A stretch of 64,000 bases of DNA from Methylotenera sp. (lineage in GTDB: Bacteria > Pseudomonadota > Gammaproteobacteria > Burkholderiales > Methylophilaceae). A program made the translations under genes and the position numbers. Below, piece by piece: positions 1 to 9,823 of the stretch (the first letter of the stretch is position 1; every line of letters begins with the position of its first letter). The notes below the pieces were generated by a model. That model was given only the letters and a program-made list of their open reading frames with translations. It had not been told where the DNA came from and made no database searches. The stretch is from contig NZ_JABFRA010000077.1 in the NCBI RefSeq assembly GCF_013141425.1, positions 19,690 through 83,689 on the forward strand. Reading direction: 5' to 3'.

Positions 1-349
1 ATACAAACCTAAAATCAAAATCATTGGACCCCTTGGTTGAAGTTGTTACTTTAGTAACACCACCACCTTCAACTACATCGGTCACTGCTGGGTAAGGGCC
101 TTTTCCATCATATTGAAAAGCTAATGCACCAACAAATGCACTAGTTGAATGAAATAAAGTGGAAAATTGATCGCTTATTGTCAGCGTAAATTTCCCAATA
201 TCATCATCAAACAACATAGTGGCAAAGCTGACTTCTTTGGGGCCAGATCCTGATATTTTTTCTGTAAAATCATAGGTATAAACTTTTGCTGAAGCATTAC
301 CTGCAAAAACTAGACCCATTAGTATTAATATTGATTTAAAGTTTTTCAT
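1..349 (-). CDS. secreted protein, possibly PEP-CTERM family (C-terminus outside window)
   Basis: Open minus frame from ATG at 349 running off the left edge: MKNFKSILILMGLVFAGNASAKVYTYDF...; signal peptide followed by a PEP-CTERM-like N-terminal region. Sorting signal is off-window. Confidence 0.5.
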   Translation of the reverse strand, partial: MKNFKSILILMGLVFAGNASAKVYTYDFTEKISGSGPKEVSFATMLFDDDIGKFTLTISDQFSTLFHSTSAFVGALAFQYDGKGPYPAVTDVVEGGGVTKVTTSTKGSNDFDFRFV

Positions 350-431
350 TCTCAATTCCTTTATTCTAAATAAAGCCCGCGCACTTTAATTAATATGTAT
401 CTAAATTTAATCAAAAATAACAGTGGATAAT

Positions 432-1634
432 TTAAAAATTAAGTGTGCCTGAAATGCCAGTAATCGTATCTGTGTAATCTAGTAAAGATACAGAAGAATT
501 TCGGTTAGTGCGCTGCACATTCGCCCCCAAAGTAACATTGCGGTGTGGCTTCCAATTCACCCCAACACTAAGTAATTGTGTATTGTCTGTTCTATCGCCA
601 GATGGATTTATTCCGCTACCAAGAAAACTCCTTCTTGATAGGCTGGCATTGGCGTTAATATTAATCTTGTCAGTCACAGCGTAGGCTGGTGAAACACTGA
701 GGACATTATTTCGTGTATAACTACTGTCATTGGTTTGATAGCTTGACAAATCACTTGCCAATCGAACATTGACACGTAACTTACCTGCAGGGGTCCAATT
801 ATAGTCAACACTTCCTACCGCACCTGAATAGTCACGTTTTGAAAAATGATCATGATCGCGTGAAACGTAAGCCGTACGCAGATTAAGCTGAGATTTTCCA
901 GAAAGTAGCCAACTTAACTTTGCTTCACCTTCCGTTTCGTCGAACCCTGAATCGTAAAGAAAAACTGGGTTAGGAGAACGATTGTCGTAATCACCTTTTC
1001 TCTGATGCCCCATCAATGTAATGGCACTTCCAGAGCGATATACATACTTTACCCCTGCATCCAAGGCATTCATTGTGTAGTCATCTTCTTCATTAAAAAT
1101 ACGACTATTTTTTAGTTCAGTTCTTGTAACGCCTCCGAGCAAATGCCAAATGTTATGGGGCGAAAAGTCAGCTTCAAAATGCTGCGTTTGGTTGATACGG
1201 ATATTTTTACCATTCACCCCAGTTACGTTACGGTAGTCTTGAAAGTCATTTAGTTGCTGCTTACGATCTGCAGAAAGCGTGCCTTTAAGCGATGGTGTCA
1301 GCGTCCATAACCATGCGGCTTTGTAATCCTGCGCATTGAAATCCAAATTGTTATTGGACTGGTAATTATAAGAAGTAACCGTGTAATCAAATTTAAATTG
1401 CTGCAAGGAATATTTTTTATCCAACTTTATGCCCGCAAAGGCTTTGGTAATATTCTCAGACTGCTCAGATGAAGATCGACGAAACAAGTTGTCATCGTGC
1501 TGACGTGAAACGCCAACAATAAAATTTAAAGTGTCATTTTCGTCAGCAAAAGCTGAGGTGCCACCAAAAATTGTAGGAAGCAGAACAATAACAAATGTAA
1601 ATCTTGTCATCTGGCGCAAATTAAGTGTAGTCAT
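432..1634 (-). CDS. EpsL-like outer-membrane beta-barrel protein of the PEP-CTERM/exopolysaccharide system
   Basis: 400-aa ORF, signal peptide, alternating beta-strand pattern, terminal aromatic (GTLNF); resembles EpsL family proteins of Methylophilaceae EPS loci. Confidence 0.65.
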   Translation of the reverse strand: MTTLNLRQMTRFTFVIVLLPTIFGGTSAFADENDTLNFIVGVSRQHDDNLFRRSSSEQSENITKAFAGIKLDKKYSLQQFKFDYTVTSYNYQSNNNLDFNAQDYKAAWLWTLTPSLKGTLSADRKQQLNDFQDYRNVTGVNGKNIRINQTQHFEADFSPHNIWHLLGGVTRTELKNSRIFNEEDDYTMNALDAGVKYVYRSGSAITLMGHQRKGDYDNRSPNPVFLYDSGFDETEGEAKLSWLLSGKSQLNLRTAYVSRDHDHFSKRDYSGAVGSVDYNWTPAGKLRVNVRLASDLSSYQTNDSSYTRNNVLSVSPAYAVTDKININANASLSRRSFLGSGINPSGDRTDNTQLLSVGVNWKPHRNVTLGANVQRTNRNSSVSLLDYTDTITGISGTLNF

Positions 1635-2253
1635 AAATTTATTTCAATAATTGTTCGAATTTTCAGCATTAAGTAGCCACGCCATCTATTAGCGACAGAT
1701 TGTAGCTTACATTAGCAAACAACCTCACTTTAACAATCATTTAACACATCAACAACCATTTAATTGTTCAAATTTATTCAATAAAAATGAATTTTGTGGA
1801 AATATTTCACACAAATTTACATTTTGTTACAATATTTATTAAAATTCAGCTAGTTACAAGATAATATGACAGCCAAAGACAATTTTCAACCATTAATTTT
1901 AGTTATTTTAGATCCAATTTTTTACTTCCCAAATATTACCATTCAACAAATTGATGATAATTGGATTTTTAATCTATAAATTTAATTTAAAAATTCAGAA
2001 TAATTGAATATTAGTTATGGTTTTTAATGATAGTTAATGTAAAATATGAGGTTGAGACTGCAATTAATTATATTAGATAAGTAAATGTATAAATTGCTTT
2101 TTTAAAGTATGTTTCTGACAAGCCAATGGTGTCCTTGGAGTGCTTCTTGATTAAAACCACTAAACTCTATGCCATTTAAATATAGATCCTTAGAGTTCAA
2201 TAATCTTATGCTTACCAACAATAATTATCATCACCAAATGAGAATCAAGCCTA

Positions 2254-3666
2254 ATGATTAGGAACAGAACGTCTACCGCTACCCGTAGAGCATCTGGTAT
2301 CTCCATTGCGCGCGATAATATTTTGTATATTATCGAGTCATTTTTAGGCCCCTGCGTCGTCGTGTTTACTCTTTGGGGTATAGCCTTCTGGGATGAAGGC
2401 AACATTACGCCCTCTTATTTCATATTATCAATAATTTTATTCTCACTTACTTTTCCAAGTGGTTCAAAAATAAGCCACGAACCTTGGCGAATGATTAGAA
2501 ACACCATGTTTAACTGGGTATTTCTTGCTGGCCTAATTCTGTTGTTTGGTAGAGCCACAGGATTTATCAACTTATTCTCTTACCGAGCGATGGAATTATG
2601 GCTTTGGCTTACCCCCGTCAGTTATTTGCTTGCCATTTTTTTACTGCGAACTAGCGCACCGATGATACTCAAGCTACAAGGGCCAGTTAAACGCGCAATC
2701 ATTGCAGGCTTGAATGATCAGGGCAATGCACTTGCTGAATCATTTTTACGTCATGAATACACAACAACAACTTGCCAGGGTTATTTCGACGATAGAGCTG
2801 AAAACCGCTTATCAAATCCCAATAATCTTACGAATTTAGGAAAAATCTCGGAAATTGCGGACTATGTAAAACAACATAAAATCAATGTAATTTACTTATC
2901 ACTCCCCATGGTAAGCCAACCACGCATTCTTAAACTACTTGAAGAGTTACACGATACGACAGCGTCAGTTTACATTCTTCCTGACATATTCCTGACTGAC
3001 CTTATTCAAGGGCGGATTGGACAAGTAGATGGGATTCCCGTTATGGCGGTCTGCGAATCACCTTTTACTGGCACCGATAGTTTTATTAAACGAACAACAG
3101 ACATTCTCCTAGCACTAATAATTTTGATATTAATTTCTCCTATCCTATTTGTGATTAGTTTAGGCGTGAAGTTCAGTTCACCAGGACCAATCATTTTCAA
3201 ACAACGGCGCTATGGCATTGATGGAAAAGAAATTCTGGTTTATAAATTCAGGTCCATGACCACAACGGATAATGGCAATGAAGTTGCTCAAGCAACAAAA
3301 AATGATGCAAGAATCACTCCCCTGGGCGGTTTCCTACGAAAAACATCTTTGGATGAGTTGCCGCAATTCTTTAACGTGCTGCAGGGCCGTATGAGCATTG
3401 TGGGGCCACGTCCGCATGCTGTAGCGCATAATGAAATGTACAGAAAAGTTATCAAAGGCTACATGATCCGGCACAAGGTAAAACCCGGCATTACCGGCTG
3501 GGCGCAGGTAAATGGCCTGCGTGGTGAAACTGACACACTAGACAAAATGCAGGCGCGGATTGAATACGATATCGATTATCTAAGACACTGGAGCCTAAGA
3601 CTCGACATCTACATTATTTTGAAAACCATTTGGGTTGTCGTACGAGGGCAAGATGGCGCCTACTAG
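2254..3666 (+). CDS. undecaprenyl-phosphate sugar phosphotransferase (WcaJ/EpsB-type, polyprenyl glycosylphosphotransferase)
   Basis: N-terminal TM helices; C-terminal bacterial sugar transferase motifs KFRSM, LRKTSLDELPQFFNVLQGRMSIVGPRP, KPGITGWAQVNG. Confidence 0.9.
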   Translation: MIRNRTSTATRRASGISIARDNILYIIESFLGPCVVVFTLWGIAFWDEGNITPSYFILSIILFSLTFPSGSKISHEPWRMIRNTMFNWVFLAGLILLFGRATGFINLFSYRAMELWLWLTPVSYLLAIFLLRTSAPMILKLQGPVKRAIIAGLNDQGNALAESFLRHEYTTTTCQGYFDDRAENRLSNPNNLTNLGKISEIADYVKQHKINVIYLSLPMVSQPRILKLLEELHDTTASVYILPDIFLTDLIQGRIGQVDGIPVMAVCESPFTGTDSFIKRTTDILLALIILILISPILFVISLGVKFSSPGPIIFKQRRYGIDGKEILVYKFRSMTTTDNGNEVAQATKNDARITPLGGFLRKTSLDELPQFFNVLQGRMSIVGPRPHAVAHNEMYRKVIKGYMIRHKVKPGITGWAQVNGLRGETDTLDKMQARIEYDIDYLRHWSLRLDIYIILKTIWVVVRGQDGAY

Positions 3667-4021
3667 ATTGCGCGCACTTCGAATAACTGCAATAGCCAGC
3701 CTAGTCATAATGCTTTCAGCCCTTTTCATTGGCGTCCATCAGCCGAGTGCGGGCAAGCTATTTGTTGAACCGTGGGATAAATTAGCGCACATTATTTTCT
3801 ACAGTGCACTCACGGTATTCACGGCCATTGGATTTCCAAAAATGCGACTCTTGCTTCTGGCAATCGTGATTCTGTTGATTGGTGTTACCGACGAAGCACA
3901 CCAGATTTTTGTGCCGGGGCGACATCCTGGCTTTGATGATTTAGCTGCAGATGGAATCGGTTGTGCTGCGGTGCTGTTTCTGCTGAAACATTTACGTAAA
4001 AAATACAATTTTCCATTTTGA
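3653..4021 (+). CDS. VanZ-like family membrane protein
   Basis: Small TM protein with DKLAHIIFYSALT...TDEAHQIFVPGRHPGFDDLAADGIG; ATG at 3653 overlaps the end of the preceding gene. Confidence 0.75.
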   Translation: MAPTRLRALRITAIASLVIMLSALFIGVHQPSAGKLFVEPWDKLAHIIFYSALTVFTAIGFPKMRLLLLAIVILLIGVTDEAHQIFVPGRHPGFDDLAADGIGCAAVLFLLKHLRKKYNFPF

Positions 4022-4082
4022 AAAATTGTATTCGCTAAATGCTATATGAATTTCCGATAGCCTAACTTGATATTTTCAACAT

Positions 4083-4117
4083 AAAAAAGCCCTAGGCAAT
4101 TAGCCTAGGGCTTTTTT
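4083..4117. terminator. bidirectional rho-independent terminator
   Basis: AAAAAAGCCCTAGGC-aatta-GCCTAGGGCTTTTTT perfect 15-bp arms between convergent genes. Confidence 0.9.
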
Positions 4118-4135
4118 AAAAATCAATTCGCCTAA

Positions 4136-4615
4136 TTAATCAGCGCGACGACGGCGAGCAATAAAGCCAATCAAGCCTAGCCCAAGCAACATCATGGTGT
4201 AAGTTTTTGCTTCCGGCACTGGCGTAACATTAATGCCACCAGCATAAAGACCGCCAATGTAACCTGTAGCCACACCAGATACATTTAAGTAATAATTACC
4301 AGCAACCAATGACTGCGAAAAATCTAGGCCAGTACTTAATTGAGTATCGCCACTATCAAATAGCGATAAACTTAGATTATTAATATTGAGAAAACTAAAT
4401 CTTCTAAAATTAAGATTTAGCGTAGTAGCACCGATTGAAGTGTCACTATTATCTAAAAGACTAAATGTGAATGTATCAGTAAAACTTCCACTTACATTAT
4501 TACCGAAAAAAGTATTGCCTGATGACAAGTCACCCAAATCATATACAGTTGCTTGCGCGCTAAGTGCTGATGAAGCAAGCACTACAGCAAGTAAAAATTG
4601 TTTAATTGTTTTCAA
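4136..4615 (-). CDS. PEP-CTERM sorting-domain-containing protein (FxDxA-type secreted protein)
   Basis: N-terminal signal peptide; C-terminus VPEAKTYTMMLLGLGLIGFIARRRRAD = PEP-CTERM motif, TM, Arg cluster. Confidence 0.9.
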   Translation of the reverse strand: MKTIKQFLLAVVLASSALSAQATVYDLGDLSSGNTFFGNNVSGSFTDTFTFSLLDNSDTSIGATTLNLNFRRFSFLNINNLSLSLFDSGDTQLSTGLDFSQSLVAGNYYLNVSGVATGYIGGLYAGGINVTPVPEAKTYTMMLLGLGLIGFIARRRRAD

Positions 4616-5014
4616 TTTTTTATCCTTTTGTTAGTTTTAAATTCTCTTTTGAAGAAATAACCAACTGATTTTGTTAATAAACTTCATGTGATTATACCTA
4701 AATATTCCGCTTTTGCAACTTCTGAAGCAATTTTACCAGAGCTTATTCACTGAATGTACGTTGGCGCACAGACTAACACTCAAAAGAAAATAAAAATATA
4801 GCTTATATAACTTGAGTAGTTGCGAAAGGAAAATAGTGAATAAAGATCTCTCCGCTTCTATGAATAACATTCAACATGTAAGGTATTGCTGTAGGTTTTG
4901 CGACCTTAATTGTTAGGTCGTTTAGCGATTCGGCTGTGAGCTTTTTCATAGAAACGTATAAAAATATAACTAGATGTGTTTTTATACGATTTGTAAAGCG
5001 ACATTATGATACGA

Positions 5015-5040
5015 AAAAACACGCAATGTTGCGTGTTTTT
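5015..5040. terminator. rho-independent terminator downstream of tRNA-Leu
   Basis: AAAAACACGCAA-TG-TTGCGTGTTTTT perfect inverted repeat with A/T tracts. Confidence 0.75.
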
Positions 5041-5101
5041 AAGTTAACTAATTGTATTTATTGGGATTTGATACGATGTGATACGAAGAAAAACTATTAC
5101 T

Positions 5102-5187
5102 TGGTGCCGACGGAGAGACTCGAACTCTCACGACTATTAGTCACAACCACCTCAAGGTTGCGTGTCTACCAATTCCACCACGACGGC
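5102..5187 (-). tRNA. tRNA-Leu (anticodon GAG)
   Basis: Reverse complement GCCGTCGTGGTGGAATTGGTAGACACGCAACCTTGAGGTGGTTGT...GAGAGTTCGAGTCTCTCCGTCGGCACCA folds with acceptor stem, long variable arm, GTTCGAGTC T-loop and encoded CCA; anticodon loop TTGAGGT. Confidence 0.95.
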
Positions 5188-5216
5188 ATTTGCTAAACGT
5201 TGGCTTAGCAGAATTA

Positions 5217-5585
5217 TTACTTAGGTATATCTTGCGTTGCGGCTGGCGCTGCGGGCGTTTTTACAGCGTCTGTTTTTGCAGCAGGCGCAGTTGGGGCGCT
5301 ATTCACCACCGTGCTTTTTGCAGCGATTGCTTTTACAACGCTACCACTTCCTTCTTTGTGACTGGCCATATAAGCCAGTGTTAAGCTGGTAGTAAAGAAT
5401 ACCAATACAAAACCTGCGGTTGCACGGCTCATAAAGTTAGCTGAACCAGACACACCAAATAAGCTACCGGATGCACCACTACCGAATGAAGCACCCATAT
5501 CGGCGCCCTTGCCGTGCTGTAAAAGCACCAAGGTAATGACACCTAAGGCTGCAATCACATGAATTACCAATACAAATTTTTCCAT
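5217..5585 (-). CDS. secG: preprotein translocase subunit SecG
   Basis: MEKFVLVIHVIAALGVITLVLLQHGKGADMGASFGSGASGSLFG; downstream of tpiA. Confidence 0.95.
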   Translation of the reverse strand: MEKFVLVIHVIAALGVITLVLLQHGKGADMGASFGSGASGSLFGVSGSANFMSRATAGFVLVFFTTSLTLAYMASHKEGSGSVVKAIAAKSTVVNSAPTAPAAKTDAVKTPAAPAATQDIPK

Positions 5586-5665
5586 TTTCTACCTAATACT
5601 TTTTAAAAATTACAAACTTAAATATGTGTTATTCCGCCTATCACCAGACTGCATCGTAAAATCTA

Positions 5666-6418
5666 TCAGCATGCAGCGCGGCATATCCCTTCAAATTCTT
5701 TTGCATTTAACGAACATTTACCGATTAGACCACCGTCAATATCCTGCATAACGAATAATTGTACCGCATTTTGTGGGTTTACGCTCCCCCCATAGAGGAT
5801 TTTCATATTCGTTGCAGCGGCTTTATCAAGCGTAGCCACCTTACTACGAATAAACTCATGCATGCTTTGCGCTTGCTCTGGGCTGGCAGCTAAGCCAGTG
5901 CCAATTGCCCAAATTGGCTCATATGAAACGACAGCATTGGCAAATACAGCTGCGCCATAGGTATTGAAAATGGTATCGAGTTGTTTACCAACGACCATTT
6001 GCATTACACCAGCTTCACGTTCGATTAAGGTTTCACCTACACAAAGAATTGGCGTTAGCCCATGAGCTTGCGCTTGAACAAATTTAGTCGCAATATTTTC
6101 ATCAGATTCACAATAAGCTGTTGCTCGTTCTGAGTGACCAATAATTACATAACTTGCGCCAAAGTCTTTTAGCATGGTCGCGCTAACTTCACCAGTATAA
6201 GCACCTACAGCATCTTTACTTAAGTTTTGTGCACCCCAAGCAATATTGGTATGTTGTAATATTGCCTGGGCTTGAGCGAGATAGGGATAAGGCACGCAAA
6301 CCACGACATCAGTATTTTTAAGCGTGGGTAGCATGGCGCAATATTCTGCTAACAAGCGCTTATTTTCCACAAGATTGCCATGCATTTTCCAATTGGCAAC
6401 GACTAATTTATGACGCAT
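5666..6418 (-). CDS. tpiA: triose-phosphate isomerase
   Basis: [27 protein letters not shown] motifs. Confidence 0.98.
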   Translation of the reverse strand: MRHKLVVANWKMHGNLVENKRLLAEYCAMLPTLKNTDVVVCVPYPYLAQAQAILQHTNIAWGAQNLSKDAVGAYTGEVSATMLKDFGASYVIIGHSERATAYCESDENIATKFVQAQAHGLTPILCVGETLIEREAGVMQMVVGKQLDTIFNTYGAAVFANAVVSYEPIWAIGTGLAASPEQAQSMHEFIRSKVATLDKAAATNMKILYGGSVNPQNAVQLFVMQDIDGGLIGKCSLNAKEFEGICRAAC

Positions 6419-6501
6419 GCGGACCTTAAAGTTAATTTTACAGCCGTCATTTTACGCTTTAGTAGCGTAAATCTGTCAACTTAGCGAATTGAAAAATAAA
6501 A

Positions 6502-6549
6502 ACTTAATTGTCCGATTAATATCACCTCATATTAATCATACAATTAAGT
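6502..6549. repeat. 48-nt near-perfect palindrome in tpiA / GGDEF-EAL intergenic region
   Basis: ACTTAATTGT-CC-GATTAATAT-CACCTC-ATATTAATC-AT-ACAATTAAGT; 19 of 21 arm positions pair. Confidence 0.9.
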
Positions 6550-6621
6550 AAGCCTTTGTTTGATTTAATGGTCGAATAAAGGTACGCTACAAAAAATTTA
6601 AAGAACAACATTAAGGTAGCA

Positions 6622-8925
6622 ATGTCTCAGCGTAAGCATTCCGCCAGCGAACATTCCGCGTGGTATTTCTTCTGTGTTTTAGCTGCGTCTATTTTTGCGG
6701 CTGAAACGCTTATCATGCTGCTTTTTGTTTACTTACCACCGCTACAAACTTGGAAAGTCGCACTTCTTGACGCCACGCTACTTTTAACCGTCATTTTTCC
6801 GATTCTATATTTTTTTGTATTTCGCCCACTCTCGCGCTACATTACTCAACGTCAGGATACGGAGACCGACTTACGAGTTGCAGCGGCGGCATTTGAATCA
6901 CATGAAAGTATGATGATTACCAATGCGAAAAACGTAATTTTGCGCGTAAATCAGGCTTTTACAAAAAATACAGGTTATTCACCACAAGAAATTATCGGCA
7001 AAACTCCGGATATTCTTAAATCCAGCCTGCATGATGCCGCTTTTTATGCTGGCATTTCAGAAAGTTTAAAATTGCAAGGCGTTTGGCAAGGCGAGCAATG
7101 GGCTAAAAGAAAAAATGGTGAAATCTACCCGATTCAATTGACGGTTACCGCTGTGCGCGGGAAAAATAATGAAGTAACACATTACGTCAACATGCACTCT
7201 GATCTCACTGATTTGCGAAAAGCTAAAGGCGATGTCACGCGCGCGGGGTTGCTCGACCCGTTAACGGGCTTACCAAATCGATTACTCTTTAGCGAGCGCA
7301 TTCACGATGAGCTGGCAGAAAATGTGCCTTACCGAATATTGGCCGTAGTCATGATTGATCTCGATAACTTCAAGCAAATCAATGATACCTATGGTCACGA
7401 GGCGGGTGACAAAGTGCTAATTGAAGTAGCAAAACAACTCAACGAAGCCACACGCGATACCGATGTTGTCGCGCGATTGGGCGGTGATGAATTTGTCATA
7501 CTGCTCACTGAACTGACTGGCGTGGAGGCCTGTAACCAAACGTTGGAACGTCTTCGAGTTTCACTTTCTAACCCCTACATGATAGAAGGTTTAAAGTTGC
7601 ATCTGAGTGCCAGCATTGGCGCTACCTTATACCCTTCAGATAAAACCGATGCCGATGGTTTGTTGCGCCATGCGGATGAAGCCATGTACTTAGCCAAGCA
7701 TGGTGGCAAAAACCGATATGTTATCTACGACACAACGGCGGCAGCCAAACGTAGTAGCTTGCAGCAAAATTTAGCCCGCATTCAAGCGGCCCTCGATAAT
7801 CAAGAGTTTTATCTCTACTATCAGCCGCAAGTCAACATGCACGAAGGTACAATTGTTGGTATGGAGGCGCTGATACGCTGGAAATTGGCAGGGCAAGAAA
7901 TTGTAACCTTACCCAGTGAGTTTATGCCTCTGGTAGAAAATTCTGAATTAGCCATCCCGATTGGTTGTTTCGTATTAAAAACCGCCGTCACCCAACTCGC
8001 CAAATGGCACAAACTCGGCTTAAACTGGCGCATTGGCATCAACGTATCGCCGCGCCACCTTGAACATCCAAACTTTATTAACGACATTAAAGACGTATTA
8101 GAACGCCATCCAGAGATTAATCCGGAGTTAATCGAACTAGAAATCGTCGAATCTGCTGCCTTGGAAGATATTGAAAAAGTCATCGGCATTATGCAGGCCG
8201 TGCGAGCGATAGGTGTTCATTTTGCGCTGGATGATTTTGGCACAGGTCACGCGTCATTGACTTATTTAAGAAGCTTGCCAGTGCGCACGCTTAAAATCGA
8301 CCAGAGCTTTGTACGCGACATGCTGGAAGACTCCAGCGATCTCATCATGGTTGAGGGAATAACCTCATTAGCACACACCTTCGACCATGAAGTGCTGGCC
8401 GAAGGCGTAGATAATCTAAAACTCGGCGCGTTGCTCATTCAAATAGGTTGTCAGTTGGCCCAAGGCTTTGCCATAGCCCACCCCATGCCTGCAGATGAAG
8501 TGACTATTTGGGCTAAGGATTGGCAACCGTATCAATTTTGGCAACAAATTGGCAAGCGTCGCTGGCGTAGAGACGACCTTCCACTTCTTTACGCCGCCCT
8601 CGCAGAGCGCATCTGGGTTAGTCAAATTCAAAAACTGTTGGATGGTGATGACACAGCGATACCTGAACTTGACCCACGTCGGTCACAATTTGGCCGCTGG
8701 TATTATGTGCTTGGCAGTGAGCGTTACGGCGTACATCCAGAATTCATTGCCATCCGCCCAATTCATGAAGAAATGCATAAAGCTGGCCAAACTATCGTTA
8801 ACTTGATTGAAGCGAAGCAACAGACTGACGCGCAAGAACAAATGCACAATCTTTACGACTTAAGAGACAAATTGATCACAAAAATGGACTTACTCTCGCA
8901 GCGTATTACCTTGGTTGAAAATTAG
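6622..8925 (+). CDS. PAS-GGDEF-EAL signalling protein with C-terminal CZB-like domain
   Basis: Two N-terminal TM segments, PAS region, ARLGGDEFVILL, MEALIRW (EAL), DDFGTGHASL; C-terminal FGRWYYVLGSERYG...HPEFIAIRPIHEEMHKAG resembles CZB. Confidence 0.9.
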   Translation: MSQRKHSASEHSAWYFFCVLAASIFAAETLIMLLFVYLPPLQTWKVALLDATLLLTVIFPILYFFVFRPLSRYITQRQDTETDLRVAAAAFESHESMMITNAKNVILRVNQAFTKNTGYSPQEIIGKTPDILKSSLHDAAFYAGISESLKLQGVWQGEQWAKRKNGEIYPIQLTVTAVRGKNNEVTHYVNMHSDLTDLRKAKGDVTRAGLLDPLTGLPNRLLFSERIHDELAENVPYRILAVVMIDLDNFKQINDTYGHEAGDKVLIEVAKQLNEATRDTDVVARLGGDEFVILLTELTGVEACNQTLERLRVSLSNPYMIEGLKLHLSASIGATLYPSDKTDADGLLRHADEAMYLAKHGGKNRYVIYDTTAAAKRSSLQQNLARIQAALDNQEFYLYYQPQVNMHEGTIVGMEALIRWKLAGQEIVTLPSEFMPLVENSELAIPIGCFVLKTAVTQLAKWHKLGLNWRIGINVSPRHLEHPNFINDIKDVLERHPEINPELIELEIVESAALEDIEKVIGIMQAVRAIGVHFALDDFGTGHASLTYLRSLPVRTLKIDQSFVRDMLEDSSDLIMVEGITSLAHTFDHEVLAEGVDNLKLGALLIQIGCQLAQGFAIAHPMPADEVTIWAKDWQPYQFWQQIGKRRWRRDDLPLLYAALAERIWVSQIQKLLDGDDTAIPELDPRRSQFGRWYYVLGSERYGVHPEFIAIRPIHEEMHKAGQTIVNLIEAKQQTDAQEQMHNLYDLRDKLITKMDLLSQRITLVEN

Positions 8926-8932
8926 TAAATCT

Positions 8933-9796
8933 TTATTCTGTTTTTTGACTCAGTTGGTTCAAAATATGACGTGTTTCATGTGCTACTTCTGACGCTGTTA
9001 AGCCTATCGGGCCGATGCCACGCGCTACCAAGGCATCTGCTGCCGCGCCATGCACAAATACACCCAACTTAGCACTTTCTAACCCACTTAAACCTTGCGC
9101 CATTAAGCTGCCAATTATTCCGCTCAGTACATCGCCTGTTCCGCCACTTGCAAGGCCAACATTACCAGTAGTATTCACAAAGTAACTACCATCAAAATGC
9201 CCAATAATGCTTCCTGCGCCTTTTAACACGCAAGTTACGTGGAATGCACCTGCTAATTTAAGCGCACGTTCAACGCGGTTTTGCTGAATATCTTCATTAC
9301 TAACTTCAAGCAACCTTGCAGCTTCGCCAGCATGCGGCGTAATCACTGTTCCCACATGACGTTTTTTGCAAATCGCAACCAATGCTGGATGCCTGGCCAA
9401 TAAATTAAGTGCATCTGCATCAATCAGCATAGGCATACTTTTCGCCAACCAAAACGCTAACAATTCGATGGCGAGTGGCGATTGCCCAAGCCCTGGGCCG
9501 ATCACCACACAATCCAGTTGTGTCAGCGTAGTTAAATCCGCAGGCGAACGGAACATAATTTCTGGGTGCAGTGGATCAACGCTCGGGGCATCCGCTGACA
9601 ACAAAGCCGCATAAACACGGCCAGCACCGCTCAACAACGCGGCACGAGCCGATAGCAAAACCGCACCTACCATACTATTGTCACCACCAATAATCGCCAC
9701 ACTGCCGAACAAGCCTTTATGCGCATCATTTTTACGTGGTGCCAGCGTAGCGATAAACCCATTTCTTTCTAAATAATGCGTATCCTTTTGCTTCAT
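8933..9796 (-). CDS. nnrD: ADP-dependent NAD(P)H-hydrate dehydratase
   Basis: KGLFGSVAIIGGDNSMVGAVLLSARAAL, ITPHAGEAARLL, NVGLASGGTGDVLSGIIG motifs. Confidence 0.92.
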   Translation of the reverse strand: MKQKDTHYLERNGFIATLAPRKNDAHKGLFGSVAIIGGDNSMVGAVLLSARAALLSGAGRVYAALLSADAPSVDPLHPEIMFRSPADLTTLTQLDCVVIGPGLGQSPLAIELLAFWLAKSMPMLIDADALNLLARHPALVAICKKRHVGTVITPHAGEAARLLEVSNEDIQQNRVERALKLAGAFHVTCVLKGAGSIIGHFDGSYFVNTTGNVGLASGGTGDVLSGIIGSLMAQGLSGLESAKLGVFVHGAAADALVARGIGPIGLTASEVAHETRHILNQLSQKTE

Positions 9797-9823
9797 ATCT
9801 GCGCCTATAGATTATCGAGTAGA

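Noticed and set aside
1790-1820. TGTGGAAATATTTCACACA near-palindrome
   Set aside because: Core is palindromic but embedded in very AT-rich sequence; too weak to call an operator.
4899-4925. CGACCT-N8-AGGTCG inverted repeat
   Set aside because: Short arms and no T-tract or gene context; could not distinguish from chance in an AT-rich spacer.
4936-5196. 86-aa plus-strand ORF
   Set aside because: Runs through the antisense of tRNA-Leu (PTERLELSRLLVTTTSRLRVYQFHHDG is the familiar tRNA-antisense artefact).
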